Source of the DNA: Austropuccinia psidii
Taxonomy: Eukaryota > Basidiomycota > Pucciniomycetes > Pucciniales > Sphaerophragmiaceae
DNA length: 64,000 nt
Direction: 5' to 3'
Assembly: GCA_023105745.1 (NCBI GenBank)
Contig: JALGQZ010000011.1
Coordinates: 17,386,975 to 17,450,974, forward strand
Positions 10,107 through 20,057 of this stretch are shown in pieces. The translations under genes were made by a program, and so were the position numbers. The stretch's first letter is position 1. Every line of letters starts with the position of its first letter. Below the pieces are notes generated by a model. It was not told where the DNA came from. It was given only the letters and a program-made list of their open reading frames with translations, and ran no database searches.

Positions 10107-10997
10107 ATCAAGAAAAAGAATTCGACCTCAAGGAAACGGGGGCCATAACTCAATTATGCCCCCCCTCAAAGCCTCTAAGGTGAAGGTTCATACCCCTTTG
10201 GGGCTGTACTCATCACCCAGGGCCTCCCCTGCAGCTTTGGGGAGGCCAGGATCTTGATGGTCCTGGACCCCATCAATGGGTCCAGGCCATGTATGGTGAA
10301 AGTTATATTTGGGCCATTTCTGGGCCCCTTGGTCACCCTGGGTCCCCAGCAAATTTGGGCCCAGGGGCTCCATTTTGGTCCTGGGGGCCTCCAATAACCC
10401 CACGGACCGTAGGACCCCAAAGATGCAAAAAGGCCAAATATGGCCAAAAATCAAAGGATTACCCAACTTCACCAAAACACCCAAAAGGCCCAAAAGGCCA
10501 TAAAAATCAAGAGGTATCAAGATTTCCTCAGGGGAGAGGCCACAGCCCAAAAGCACTTTGGAGGGCTGTTTGAGGCCATTTCCATGGACAATGGGGACAA
10601 GACCCCTGGAGGAAAATGTTTCAAGAATTCATTGGATTAAGCCTTGCCCAATGAGTACACTTCATATACTCATTGGGCATCATTTTTTGAGCACAAGAGC
10701 TCAGTGGCCCTTATTCTGGGATATATCCTAAGGCCACATTCCAAGGGCATGGTTGATTGATTCAGTAGAAAAGAAATGCATATTCTGAGGTGGAATACTT
10801 ACTCAAACTTGGAAAAAAAGGGGGGATCAATTGAATTTGACAGAGATGGAGTAAAGAAGAATTTTCAGGTTAATGGTCAAGAGGAGAAGAAAGTGAAAAA
10901 GAAGTTTTTTTGAAAAAATGTGGGGTATTGAGATGCCACTCAACAGTGGCAGGGTATTATGGTGTTCAGGAGCCCACCAGTTTCAAGAGGGGGATAC
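10107..10997 (+). other. GC-rich spacer between antisense gene and 3' LTR of A
   Basis: An inverted repeat (GGGGGCCATAA 10138-10148 with TTATGCCCCCC 10154-10164, one mismatch) lies just upstream of the antisense gene's start. From about 10170 to 10640 the sequence is rich in GGCC, TGGGGCC and CCAAAAGGCC words and is open in several frames on both strands; I take these as compositional, not genes. The likely promoter of the antisense gene lies here. A purine tract precedes the LTR. Confidence 0.5.
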
Positions 10998-11758
10998 TGT
11001 AACAACCATCCATCAGGGGTAAGGGTATTCATTCATACACCCACTCAAACACCTCAAATCAGCAAATCCAGTATCTGCATCAGCATTCAGCTCCAGCAAT
11101 CTTCATTCTGAAACAGGCATACAGTTTGGCACATCAATACAGCCTGTCAATACCTGTACATATTGGATGGACCCAATACAGTTTCAATACACCAGTATGA
11201 AACTGTATTATCACTCAAATACACCACACCTCTTGTACAGGCTCTGTACAGCTGTACAGGACCTGTATTGGCCATACTCAATTCAATCATCATTTATTCT
11301 CATGAAAATTCTTCCTCTGGATCAGGGATGGTGTTTCTCACATATACCAGCCCCTCTTTCTCCCCCCTGGGGACTTTTCCCCAGTTAATTAATTTAGTTT
11401 ATTTATTATTTTATAATTATTCTTATCCTTATTTTGGATATTATAATTATTTAATTTTAAGTTAGTCTTTGCATTTCTTTCTTTGCCTGTACAGTATGAG
11501 TTGGGTAGCCATATCCTTATTAACCCTTCTCTTCCCATTCTGACAGGTTGAAACAGTGGACTTGGACTTGTTTGTGGTTGGCTCTTCTAGTTCTTACTCT
11601 TATTTCTTTGTTGCTGCTTTTCTCATATCTTTTATTATAGTAATTCATTCCTCACACTCTTAAGTGTCTTTAATATTTTCATATCCTTGAGCCCCCCATA
11701 AGTGAGTCCCAGTTTACTGAGTGCCAGGCCCTCTTCACTTTGAAGAGCCCCTGTGACA
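10998..11758 (+). repeat. 3' LTR of element A
   Basis: Starts TGTAACAACC and ends CTGTGACA, followed by the duplication AAAAC. It matches the 5' LTR apart from scattered substitutions and a longer segment (CAGTTTACTGAGTGC) near 11710-11724. The purine tract AAGAGGGGGA lies just upstream. Confidence 0.95.
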
Positions 11759-11763
11759 AAAAC

Positions 11764-12902
11764 ATAAAATAATGAAAATTCATTTGAAAATGAAATAAGT
11801 GAGCAATCTGTAATTTTAAAGGAATGAACAAATAAATATTCTGAATTCAATATTGATAAAATAATTGAAACAATAATAAATCAAGCCATAAGTATTAGAA
11901 AAATAGATAATGAGAACATCCTTGAATAGATTTCAAATTAATTTAATGAAGTAAAGACACACTCCATTCACAAGAAGAAGTATCAAAAGTAGCAATGAAA
12001 TTGAATCAGATCATTTCTGATAATACTTGACAAACAGAATTAAGGAAATAAATTACAATTAAAGAAGACATGTATAAAATTGAGTTAATAATTTCAATAC
12101 AAGGATTTAAACAAGAAGTCAGAAATTACACAAGGTGTAATACCAATAAAATACATGAAATGGAAAAATTACTGCACACCTTACCAAGAATGTCTACACC
12201 TGTGAATTAACGTGGGGTTATAAGAAATATCAACCCACAAGTATTGGATGTAGAAAATGCACAAATGAAGAATAAATTTTCCACCTCTTTCAATAACTTG
12301 GAATAATCAATGAGCCAAGCACTTTTAAAAGGAGTACCAAAACCTAAAGAGTGGCCTCACTTCAGTGGTGAAGGAGAATGTGACAAGATGGAATTCATAA
12401 GATGTATCGACATGTTCAAAGAATACTTTGGACTACCAGAAATATTGGGAACAAAGATATTTAACACCTTTTTTACAAAATCAGCTTACAGATGGTATAT
12501 CAAGTTACGACAAGCACATGGACACCAAGGTTGGACTTGGTGGAAAACCCAAATCATTGATAAATGGGACAGAAATGCTTGGAGGTTTAAATTGGAATCA
12601 CCCTTCCAATCTTCTAAGTTTAATGTTGACAAAGACCGATATTTACCATTGTTTTGCCAAAAAATGGTAAGGTAACAGCATAATATCCTGACATGTCAGA
12701 ATTTTTGATCCACAGAAAAATTCTGAGAAAATGTGGAGGTGACTTAGAAAATTCTGTCAAAAGCAGGACTACTGAAAAATACTCATCAGAAAATCTTATA
12801 AATATATTGGAAGAAGTAACCACCAGAACCAAAACTGGTTCTAGTAGGATGAATCTTAAAACAAGTTTTAATACACCTTTGAAAGATTGTGTGGGAAAAA
12901 AC
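11764..12902 (+). pseudogene. Gag middle of relic element B
   Basis: Continues the B gag after element A. Many stops break a coiled-coil-like part up to about 12300. The part at 12310-12675 is open and matches the C-type capsid: WPHFSGEGECDKMEFIRCID, then WYIKLRQAHGHQGWTWWKTQIIDKW, comparable to WPKFSGSGEYDHMELIDYID and WYTEMKEIHGR...WPWWKSQIIQKY in element C. Segments at 12693-12900 resemble the following basic gag part. The copy is clearly dead. Confidence 0.75.
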
Positions 12903-14745
12903 TGTAAGATGTGTCTATGAAACTGTTGATAATATTACTATTAATAAGAAGTACTATGGATTTTCTGATGAAATATAATAAAAAGTATTTATTATAATAA
13001 AAATTAAACAAATAAATAAATAAATATTCCTTTTAATTGTTATACACTACTAGTGATTATAACAGTGAGCAGTAATTGTCTACAAGAAGTATTTAATAAG
13101 AAAACTTCTTTATTACAAAGATATAATCATAAATATAATATTTGAAGAAAACTAATACTAGAGAAAAACTTAAAGAATTCATTAAAAGAACTCACTAATA
13201 CTCAAATAAAACCTTAAAAGGCTTGGTTAAGAGATTTGATGGATAAATTGTGGATTTAAGGATCAAAAATGATTTATAACAGTATTAAAATAAATCATAG
13301 TTTATTTCTATGATTTAACGCCTTTTTGATTTATTCTGAAAGATTAAAACACTTAAGAAAAAGATTTAACTAATAATTACTTGTTGGTAATAAAGGTATA
13401 ATTGGATAATAAGATGATCTGGAAAAAACAGCAAGAGGAGGCCTCTTTTAAGTCAACAACAGATCAAAGAGGAATTCCATAGAACAAACTGAAAAATTAG
13501 TGAGTTAGAAAGGAATTATCCTTCTTGGATTATTGATTGAATCATCTGTTGTCACATAATATTATCATAATTACTTAATTAAGGCTTTTACATGACTACC
13601 AACCCATTTATGGTTAAGAACAAAAGGACTGAAAACTGCAAATTGTCTTTTACTTCAAAATAAACATTAATTTATCAAATTTAGCATTTTTATTGTATAT
13701 TTTATCACAGGTTGTATTTTCTGTGAATTTCTGAAGATTCAGTGTTTCATGTGGAATCATCAAAAATGGACTGTATGTAAAACTCTGAATTTTACTTATT
13801 AAATGATAATTATTTTTGGTTTATTTATGGATAAAATTATTTTAAATTGGTAATGAGAGTTTCAGAAATATTAATTAAGAAGTGTATTTTTAATGAATTA
13901 TTGAAGTTTTTGCCTTATTTATATGTAGAATTGCAAATAGCACAGTATAGCTTGTTGCCATGAGGTAATTGAATGGATACTAGTCAAAAAGATGTTTTAA
14001 TTACTCCTTTAAGGTTTATAAGTAAAAAATAACTAAGAATTGACATGGCTTCAGGAGTCAGAGTTGCTCCTTACCTCCTTATCACATCAAAATAGCAGCT
14101 TATTTGCAATTTTCTTATGATTTAATGATATTTTAACTTGGTAACTAATTTCCCAAAAACTTTTGGTATATTAATTAGGCCATTATCAGCCATTTATCCA
14201 ATATTTGAAACTATCCATGGCTCAGAGGCCTCAGAAGTTGGGTACCCTGGCTCTCTTTTATTTCTTTTGTCCCCCTTAGCTATTTTCACATCAAAAATAG
14301 TAATTCAGGCTTAAAGACTGATATCCACTATTGGTGTACCAAAAATATATGTAACAATACTATGATTTTAAGTACAAAAAACATGAATAATGCTAATCTT
14401 AGTGTACATGTAACATGGGATCTCTCACATTCCCATTATTTTGGTGTGAAATTGAGAAAAGCAAAAATTTCCACAATTCCTTTATGTGGTATTGAAGTAT
14501 TTTGCATATTACCACCTCATAGAGTTAATTTAAGCTTATTAACTCTATGGAGTTACCCTAGGTGAATTTTTGTTTAGAATTTGAATCTGGCCCTAAATCC
14601 ATGGATTTACTTACTAATATTTTCTTGAATCAAAAATGATGAATTTTGGATATATGCATTAATTATGGGTTATGCATAGCTCAGAATTTCTTTTAATATT
14701 AATTGTGGCCTATTTGGGTATGTAAAATACACCTCAAGGCTCACA
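12903..14745. mobile_element. Candidate solo LTR of an unrelated family in B gag
   Basis: An AT-rich, non-coding block of 1.84 kb splits the B gag just before its zinc knuckle. It starts TGTAAGATGTG and ends GGCTCACA, so it has TG...CA ends. It is flanked by AAAAC on the left (12898-12902) and AAAAT on the right (14746-14750), a four-of-five duplication match. No second copy is in the window. The only open frame (14362-14565) looks like chance. Confidence 0.5.
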
Positions 14746-16598
14746 AAAATCCTAAATGAAACTATATTAATATGAATTAAAAATCTGCAGATACAATCAA
14801 GAAGTGCCATATTTGCAAAAGAACCACACATTTAGCTAATACATGCACAAAAAGAGGAAAAATAAAGGAAATTGACATTGAGAAAGAACCTGATGTTGAA
14901 AAAGGTGATGTAAATGAGGAGAATTCAGATTATAAATCACTCATATTTTCTGAATATTCAAAATTTATAGAAAATACCAATGTCACACTTGACATCATGG
15001 AATCTTACTACCATTTTCCACAATTGAGAAATATCCAAATTGACTTATCAAAAATTCAAGATGCAAAACTCATGAAAGCTAAAAAAAAACAGGGGAAAAG
15101 GCTATACAGCTGGAAATATATGTATAACAGATGTGGTAATAGACAACAAACCCACTAATATGTTACTTGAACCAGGAGCCTTCTTCTCTTGTGTTGGAAA
15201 ATATTTTCTCAAGGACTGTGTACCAAATTTTGAAAACCAACTATTACCAATTTATGTCATAAAATTCAACAGTGCAAGAAATTCAATGAAGGAATTGAAA
15301 ATATTTTAAACCAATGTAATATTACCACATATCAATGAAAATTTGAGGATCACTGTTGAATTTGTTGCTATAGAAAACTGCTCTAGTACAGATTTAATAT
15401 TGGGAAATGATTATTTAATCATGTATGGCATGGATTTGCATGGATTTACATAACAACAAAGACAGACTCCATACAATTGGTGACAATAAGAATCAGAAAT
15501 TTGCCTTTTTACCTTTTAAAAGACAAATTAAGATAAATAAAGTACCACAAGTGAGCTTAGAGTTAGAAAGGTTCAAGTAAGAACAAATGAATGAAGCTGA
15601 AGTAAGTCTTAATCTTACTGACACACAGGAAAATGAATTATCTACCCTTATCTATGGCCAAAAAAGAAGCCTTTGAAACAGATAAAGAACCATTGGAGAA
15701 GATTATTGGTTGTGAAATTGACATTATTTTGAACATTTAGAGCCCTTATCCAACACTCTTGAGGAGGCCTGCATACCCAGAAAGCCCAAAATCAAGAGAA
15801 TCCCTTGAGATCCACATTAAAGTGCTCCTGGACCTTGGTGTAATAAGAAAGGTTGGCTACAATAAAGAGGTAGAAATAAATACACCTGTAATAGCTGCAT
15901 GGAGTAATGGAAAATCCAGAATGGCTGGGGAGTTTAGAGCTCTGAACACTTACACTATCTCAGACAGGTATCCCATACCAAATATGCAAATTGCCCTCAC
16001 TCAAATATCTCAAGCAGTATATTTAAGCACTATGGATTCCCTAAAGGGATTCCACAAAGAATTTAGAGACACAAAGGGATAGAAAATATTTGACAATCAT
16101 TTTTCATTGTGGAGTGAATGAATATTCAAGGATGTCTTTTGGTATCAAAAATGCACCTTCACACTTTCAAAGGATGATGCATGAAATATTTCCTGATGAA
16201 CTTTCAGAAGGATGGTTGATCAATTACATTGATTAAATTATTTCCTGTTCTAAGACTTAGGAAGAGCATATGTACATATTATCTAGAGTCTTGGGGAAAA
16301 TCCAATCTATAAAAATTAAAATTTTCTTCAAAGAAATGTCATTTTGGCTTCACACAAAATAGTGCAAGTATAAGGTTACCATGCCCCAGTGAAAAAGATC
16401 ATGAAGTCCAGCAACATCAGAGCTAATGGAAAGGACCATAGACAATATTTGCTCAGATTGAAGAACCAAACAGCTGATAGGGATAAATAGTTGGCAGAAG
16501 ATGGCATAAAAGATTGTTACTTGCACCTGAGAATATTAAGAGCCTCTAGGAGTGCTCAATATTTTCAACAATGATTATCCATTTTTGGAAGGAGCTTA
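14746..16598 (+). pseudogene. Gag end and pol remnants of relic element B
   Basis: The zinc knuckle CHICKRTTHLANTC (C-x2-C-x4-H-x4-C) is near 14796. A protease-like stretch follows with LLEPGAFFSCVGK, where the catalytic Asp is Glu. RT begins near 15740 (RRPAYPESPKSRE...VGYNKEVEINTPVI, then GEFRALNTYTISDRYPIPNM); the active site reads NYID followed by TAA near 16235. Near 16360 the RT is joined directly to the C-terminal tail of pol (KKIMKSSNIRANGKDHRQYLL... RASRSAQ), so about 2 kb with RNase H and integrase has been deleted. A short purine stretch precedes the 3' LTR. Confidence 0.75.
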
Positions 16599-16917
16599 TG
16601 TCAGGCTTTGAGTCAAAAGTAGAGGACAAGCAGGATAGCCAGAATACCATAGATCAATGGTAGACCAAAAATATTACCAAAAATGGAGATGCGCCAAAAA
16701 AGCTCAAAAGATATTAAAAGAAAGAGGAACCTCACTCATTTCCAAATTTACAACTCCCATAATCATGGGGAAAAAATAACAAATTTATTCAGGCTGAAAG
16801 CAGTTGCTGAGCATAAACCTTGATTTTCACCTCTCATCTAAAATACATAGAAATACTCTGAACCCCATCAAATGGGTTTCCAGATTGAAGCTCTCAGTAA
16901 GGGCTTTCTAATGGTAC
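16599..16917 (+). repeat. 3' LTR of element B, first fragment
   Basis: Starts TGTCAGGCTTTGAGTC, directly after the pol end and purine tract of B, and follows the C-family LTR with many substitutions. It breaks at ...AATGGTAC, where element Z begins. The rest is at 50013-50235 and 51654-52487. Confidence 0.8.
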
Positions 16918-16974
16918 TGTGGAGCTCCTTTAAGTGTGGGATTGGATAAGTCAGTCCTTGAGGGGGAAGTCACA
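16918..16974 (-). repeat. Z 3' LTR, fragment 1
   Basis: TGTGGAGCTCC...GGGAAGTCACA aligns with 47914-47970. It ends in the TCACA target copy of element C. Confidence 0.85.
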
Positions 16975-18415
16975 TGTCAGCCTGTGACTCAAGACCAGAG
17001 CACAAGCATGACAGCCAAAATACCATAAACCAATGGTATAGCCAAGATACCACCAAAACATGGAGCTGAGCAAAATTAGCTCAAAAGGTATCAAAAGATA
17101 GAGGAAACTCACCTCTTTCTGAAAATATAAGTCCCATCACCATAGGACAAGAAATAACAAAGTTATTCCTGCTCAAAGTTATTGCTGAGCATAAACCTTA
17201 ATTTTCACCTCTCATCTGAAATCTAGAAGGAGAGGCTTAACACAATCAAATGGGTATTCAGAATGACGCTCTAGGCCAGGGCTATCCAATGGTACCAGCC
17301 AAACTGAGCTAGCACCAATATTACTGGAGTTATGGTCAAATTCAGGCCAAATAAGGGTGAACAAAACATTCACCTCTCTTCTAACGTCTACAGTTTTAGT
17401 GTGGGATACCTGAAGTGGGGTATCTTTGGAAAGAGCACAATCAGGGCTATCAGATGGTGCCACCCACTTCTTCATATCTCAACTATAACAGAAGTTATGA
17501 GGCAAACAAGCTCAATACAGCTTTTTGCCCAAACCATGCCTATGTACAAAAACCTTGCACATGGGATAACTTTGCCATATTTAATGATAACCATACCAAA
17601 TTGGGTACCATTGTGTAGAGCCCATACAGGGCTATCTAATGAGCCAACTTTGAGCATGATATCTCAAAAACGGACAGAGTTATGGCTGGTTTAAGGTCAA
17701 AATCCCACCTGCTGTCATATACAGCCTCACCATGGGATAATATCCCATAATCATGAATATGAGGTGTCAAATAGACAAAGAAGCATGTTTTTACTTCAAT
17801 ACCTCATATTTCAGTCAATACTGGGGTCCCATACAGTTTCTGTACAGCATTCTATGCGTCATACACGTCAGAATCAGGCTGTGAGGTCCCCAGATGAAAA
17901 TTTTCACCCTGTATTGGTAAAAACCGCCCAGATGTGGTTTCAAAACCACATCTCAGCCCAATAAAAGCTATACAGGCTGTTTGCAAACCACAAGCCAGTA
18001 CTAGAAAGTGAAAAAATCTTCACTTCCTCTACGTGGAAAGGCCTAGCACCCTTTCCACCCCATTTCAGGATAAAAAGGAGGCTTTTCACAGCCAGAATTG
18101 TTTCCTCATCCTGCTTTTGAATACCCTACGTAGTAAACTGTCCAAAACAGTTTTACTCTTGGGTAATAAACAGGTATAATTATATATTTTAATTATTGTA
18201 ACTCTTATTATAGTAACCCAACTGGTAAGATTGCACCCTGGGTTCTCAGTAGCGCTCACCACCACTATAATCCAATAGTAGAACCCCTTAAATATCTTAT
18301 AAAACATCTTAAACTTCCAAAACCCATATTTTAAATCCATTTTTTCTACGTGTCACAGTCATAATTCTAGTTGCAAATACTTTTATTACCACTTCAATAT
18401 AGACTCAACCTGACA
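16975..18415 (+). repeat. 5' LTR of element C
   Basis: TGTCAGCCTGTGAC...CAACCTGACA. It contains a near-perfect palindrome at 17929-17954 (arms CAGATGTGGTTT and AAACCACATCT), a stem GTGGAAAGG/CCTTTCCAC near 18035-18060, and a TATA-like GGATAAAAAGG near 18068 that probably marks the promoter. Confidence 0.95.
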
Positions 18416-19336
18416 TTTTGGGGGCCTGGCTGTGTTTTCAACTTATTTTGGACCTTGCAAGTAAGTTTTTCTCTTCTTTATCATTTATTTACACCTGTTT
18501 TACTTTTTTTAGGCGTCATTTTCTCTTTAAAAATATATTTTATATATTTTTTCTTTAAATTTTTTGATATACTCACATATTATAGAGTATATGTCATGTG
18601 GCTTATAACCACAAGACTAGTATTTTTGGTGTGTTTTGTATATAAAAACACTTTGAGCCACTAATACAGCCTTAATTCTTAAGTGAATTAAGACAACTCA
18701 TACTGATAAACCAACAGTTGAGGCGTGTTTGGGCACATTGTTAACTCAATTACCCTGTAATGCACCATTCTTTTGACAGATTATACTTGCTAATTACAAG
18801 TATTCTGTGAGATATTGGCATACAAACAGTATACCATATATCAGTAAGCTGTATTTTTGATGTGGAATTGTTAATTCAATTTCATTGTCATCATACAAGG
18901 GCATATGTAGTAACATACAGGCCCAGAGGCCATTCTTAGACGTGCAAAACCAGCCTTTTAAGAAGTCTTAACTGACATAAGCCCTCTTTTTTCCTGCTTT
19001 GATTCAGTGGAAGAAACCTTCATACCACTTGAAACCCAGTGACACCCTCAGAACCAGAGGGCAGCAAGGGAAAAGGAAAAAGATTTAGTGAAGGCCTCAT
19101 TACAGCCAAGAAGTGGACACCAATAGCCACTAAGAGAAGTAGAAAACCACAAAACTCTGCTTCTATACAAGGTAAACCAACCTTAACCACTTGTACAGGA
19201 AAGATTACAATTATTAACCCAGTTGTAACTTCCAAAGGCAAACTGCCCAAGTCAGCAGACAATAAATTTGTACAAGGCACAGTAAAAGGTAAATACCCTA
19301 AGAACATAAAGTTTTTGACTGCTTGCAGACACTGAT
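18416..19336 (+). other. Leader of element C with candidate intron, hairpin and ORF-a
   Basis: The primer-site region lies at 18416-18431. A candidate intron spans 18461-18512 (GTAAGT...TTTTTTTAG, 52 nt); its donor recurs in D, E and F. A stem-loop at 18815-18837 (arms TTGGCATAC and GTATACCAT, loop AAACA) is conserved in D, E and F. A pyrimidine-rich stretch with TTTGATTCAG ends at 19007 like a 3' splice site. From about 19039 to 19335 a frame without ATG (ORF-a: basic, TPSEPEGSKGKGKR) runs to a TGA that nearly touches the gag ATG (TGATATG). Confidence 0.55.
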
Positions 19337-20057
19337 ATGTCCCCTGCATACCTCAGAGATCTTTGCTTCCAAAGGAACCAGCCAGACAACAGAGAAGGAT
19401 TGTCCAGAACCAAAAGACCTGGAAGAGGACACCTTGGACACAGTGGTGGATGGCAAAACAATGAGGGAGATAATATCAACCTTGCCATTCACACTCCAAT
19501 TCAACAGAAACCTCAAACCAGAGGACTGGAAGGATATGGATCAAGTTCTTCAGATCCACCAACTCCTCAAAGACTTATTTCAATGGAGCATGGACAACAA
19601 GAGGTTCAACCTAGCAACTCACTGGGCAGAACTTGGATCAAGTTGCCAGAAGATCTGTCTCAAAGAGATAGACTTCAAAGACCTTATTGAAATCACCAAA
19701 GGTTGGAATCCTACCAAGCAGTTCAGACTCCTGGAGGCAAGGGCACACAGGATAAGGGAGAATCAAGCCACTATCCAAGCTATAGAAGAACAGTTAACCC
19801 AGACAGGGCCTACTCAGATTCCTTCAGGTTCACAAGGAGAAGGCCAAATCAGCTCTCCAGTGGCTTCACACCATTCAGAAACCAGCAGATCAGTGGCCAA
19901 GAGTCACCATTCTTGACAATTCCAGGAAGCTTCCAGGAGAAGACAAGGGAACAAAGGCAAGAACAAAACCTCCTTCAACAAGAGGAGGAAAGAGTCAGAT
20001 CCCATGATCCAGAAGCTGTTAGATTTGGTAAAAGAAGTACAAAAGAACCAGAAGTAG
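19323..20057 (+). CDS. ORF-X overlapping the gag N-terminus of C
   Basis: A second frame over the same bases, +1 relative to gag, has no ATG near its start and reads LQTLICPLHTSEIFASKGTSQ at the start. It gives a protein with regular hydrophobic spacing (NLKPEDWKDMDQVLQIHQLL, FKDLIEITKGWNPTKQ), unlike the low-complexity gag frame. It has one TGA (19914-19916), which is TCA in copy D, and ends MIQKLLDLVKEVQKNQK with TAG at 20055-20057. In copy E the same frame is open and better conserved than the gag frame: I count about 27 changes in 153 residues, against 28 in 117. The B relic has the same overlap. No family is recognised. It may be the real N-terminal product, reached by frameshift or splicing. 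Confidence 0.5.

Larger units (their letters stand above)
1461..11758 (+). mobile_element. Chromovirus (Ty3/gypsy with chromodomain), element A
   Basis: A complete 10.3-kb LTR retrotransposon flanked by the 5-bp duplication AAAAC (1456-1460 and 11759-11763). Order: 5' LTR, leader, gag, pol with protease, RT, RNase H, integrase and chromodomain, a duplicated non-coding block, an antisense gene, a GC-rich stretch, a purine tract (AAGAGGGGGA near 10985) and the 3' LTR. The LTRs start TG and end CA and are very similar, apart from a block of about 15 bases near the end present only in the 3' copy. It is inserted in the gag of relic B. Gag has a frameshift, and pol has suspicious substitutions at usually invariant positions, so the copy is probably inactive. 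Confidence 0.95.

Noticed and set aside
10175..10573. Open frames on both strands in the GC-rich spacer of element A
   Set aside because: They arise from GGCC/CCAAAAGG-type composition, overlap each other on both strands and show no domain; kept as non-coding.
17332..17964. Open frames of 60-120 residues inside C-family LTRs
   Set aside because: Same frames recur only because LTRs are copies; they are broken in diverged LTRs and lack coding features.
19289..19328. Possible 40-nt intron (GTAAAT...TTGCAG) joining ORF-a to gag in C
   Set aside because: Very short, and the acceptor AG is absent in copies D and E.
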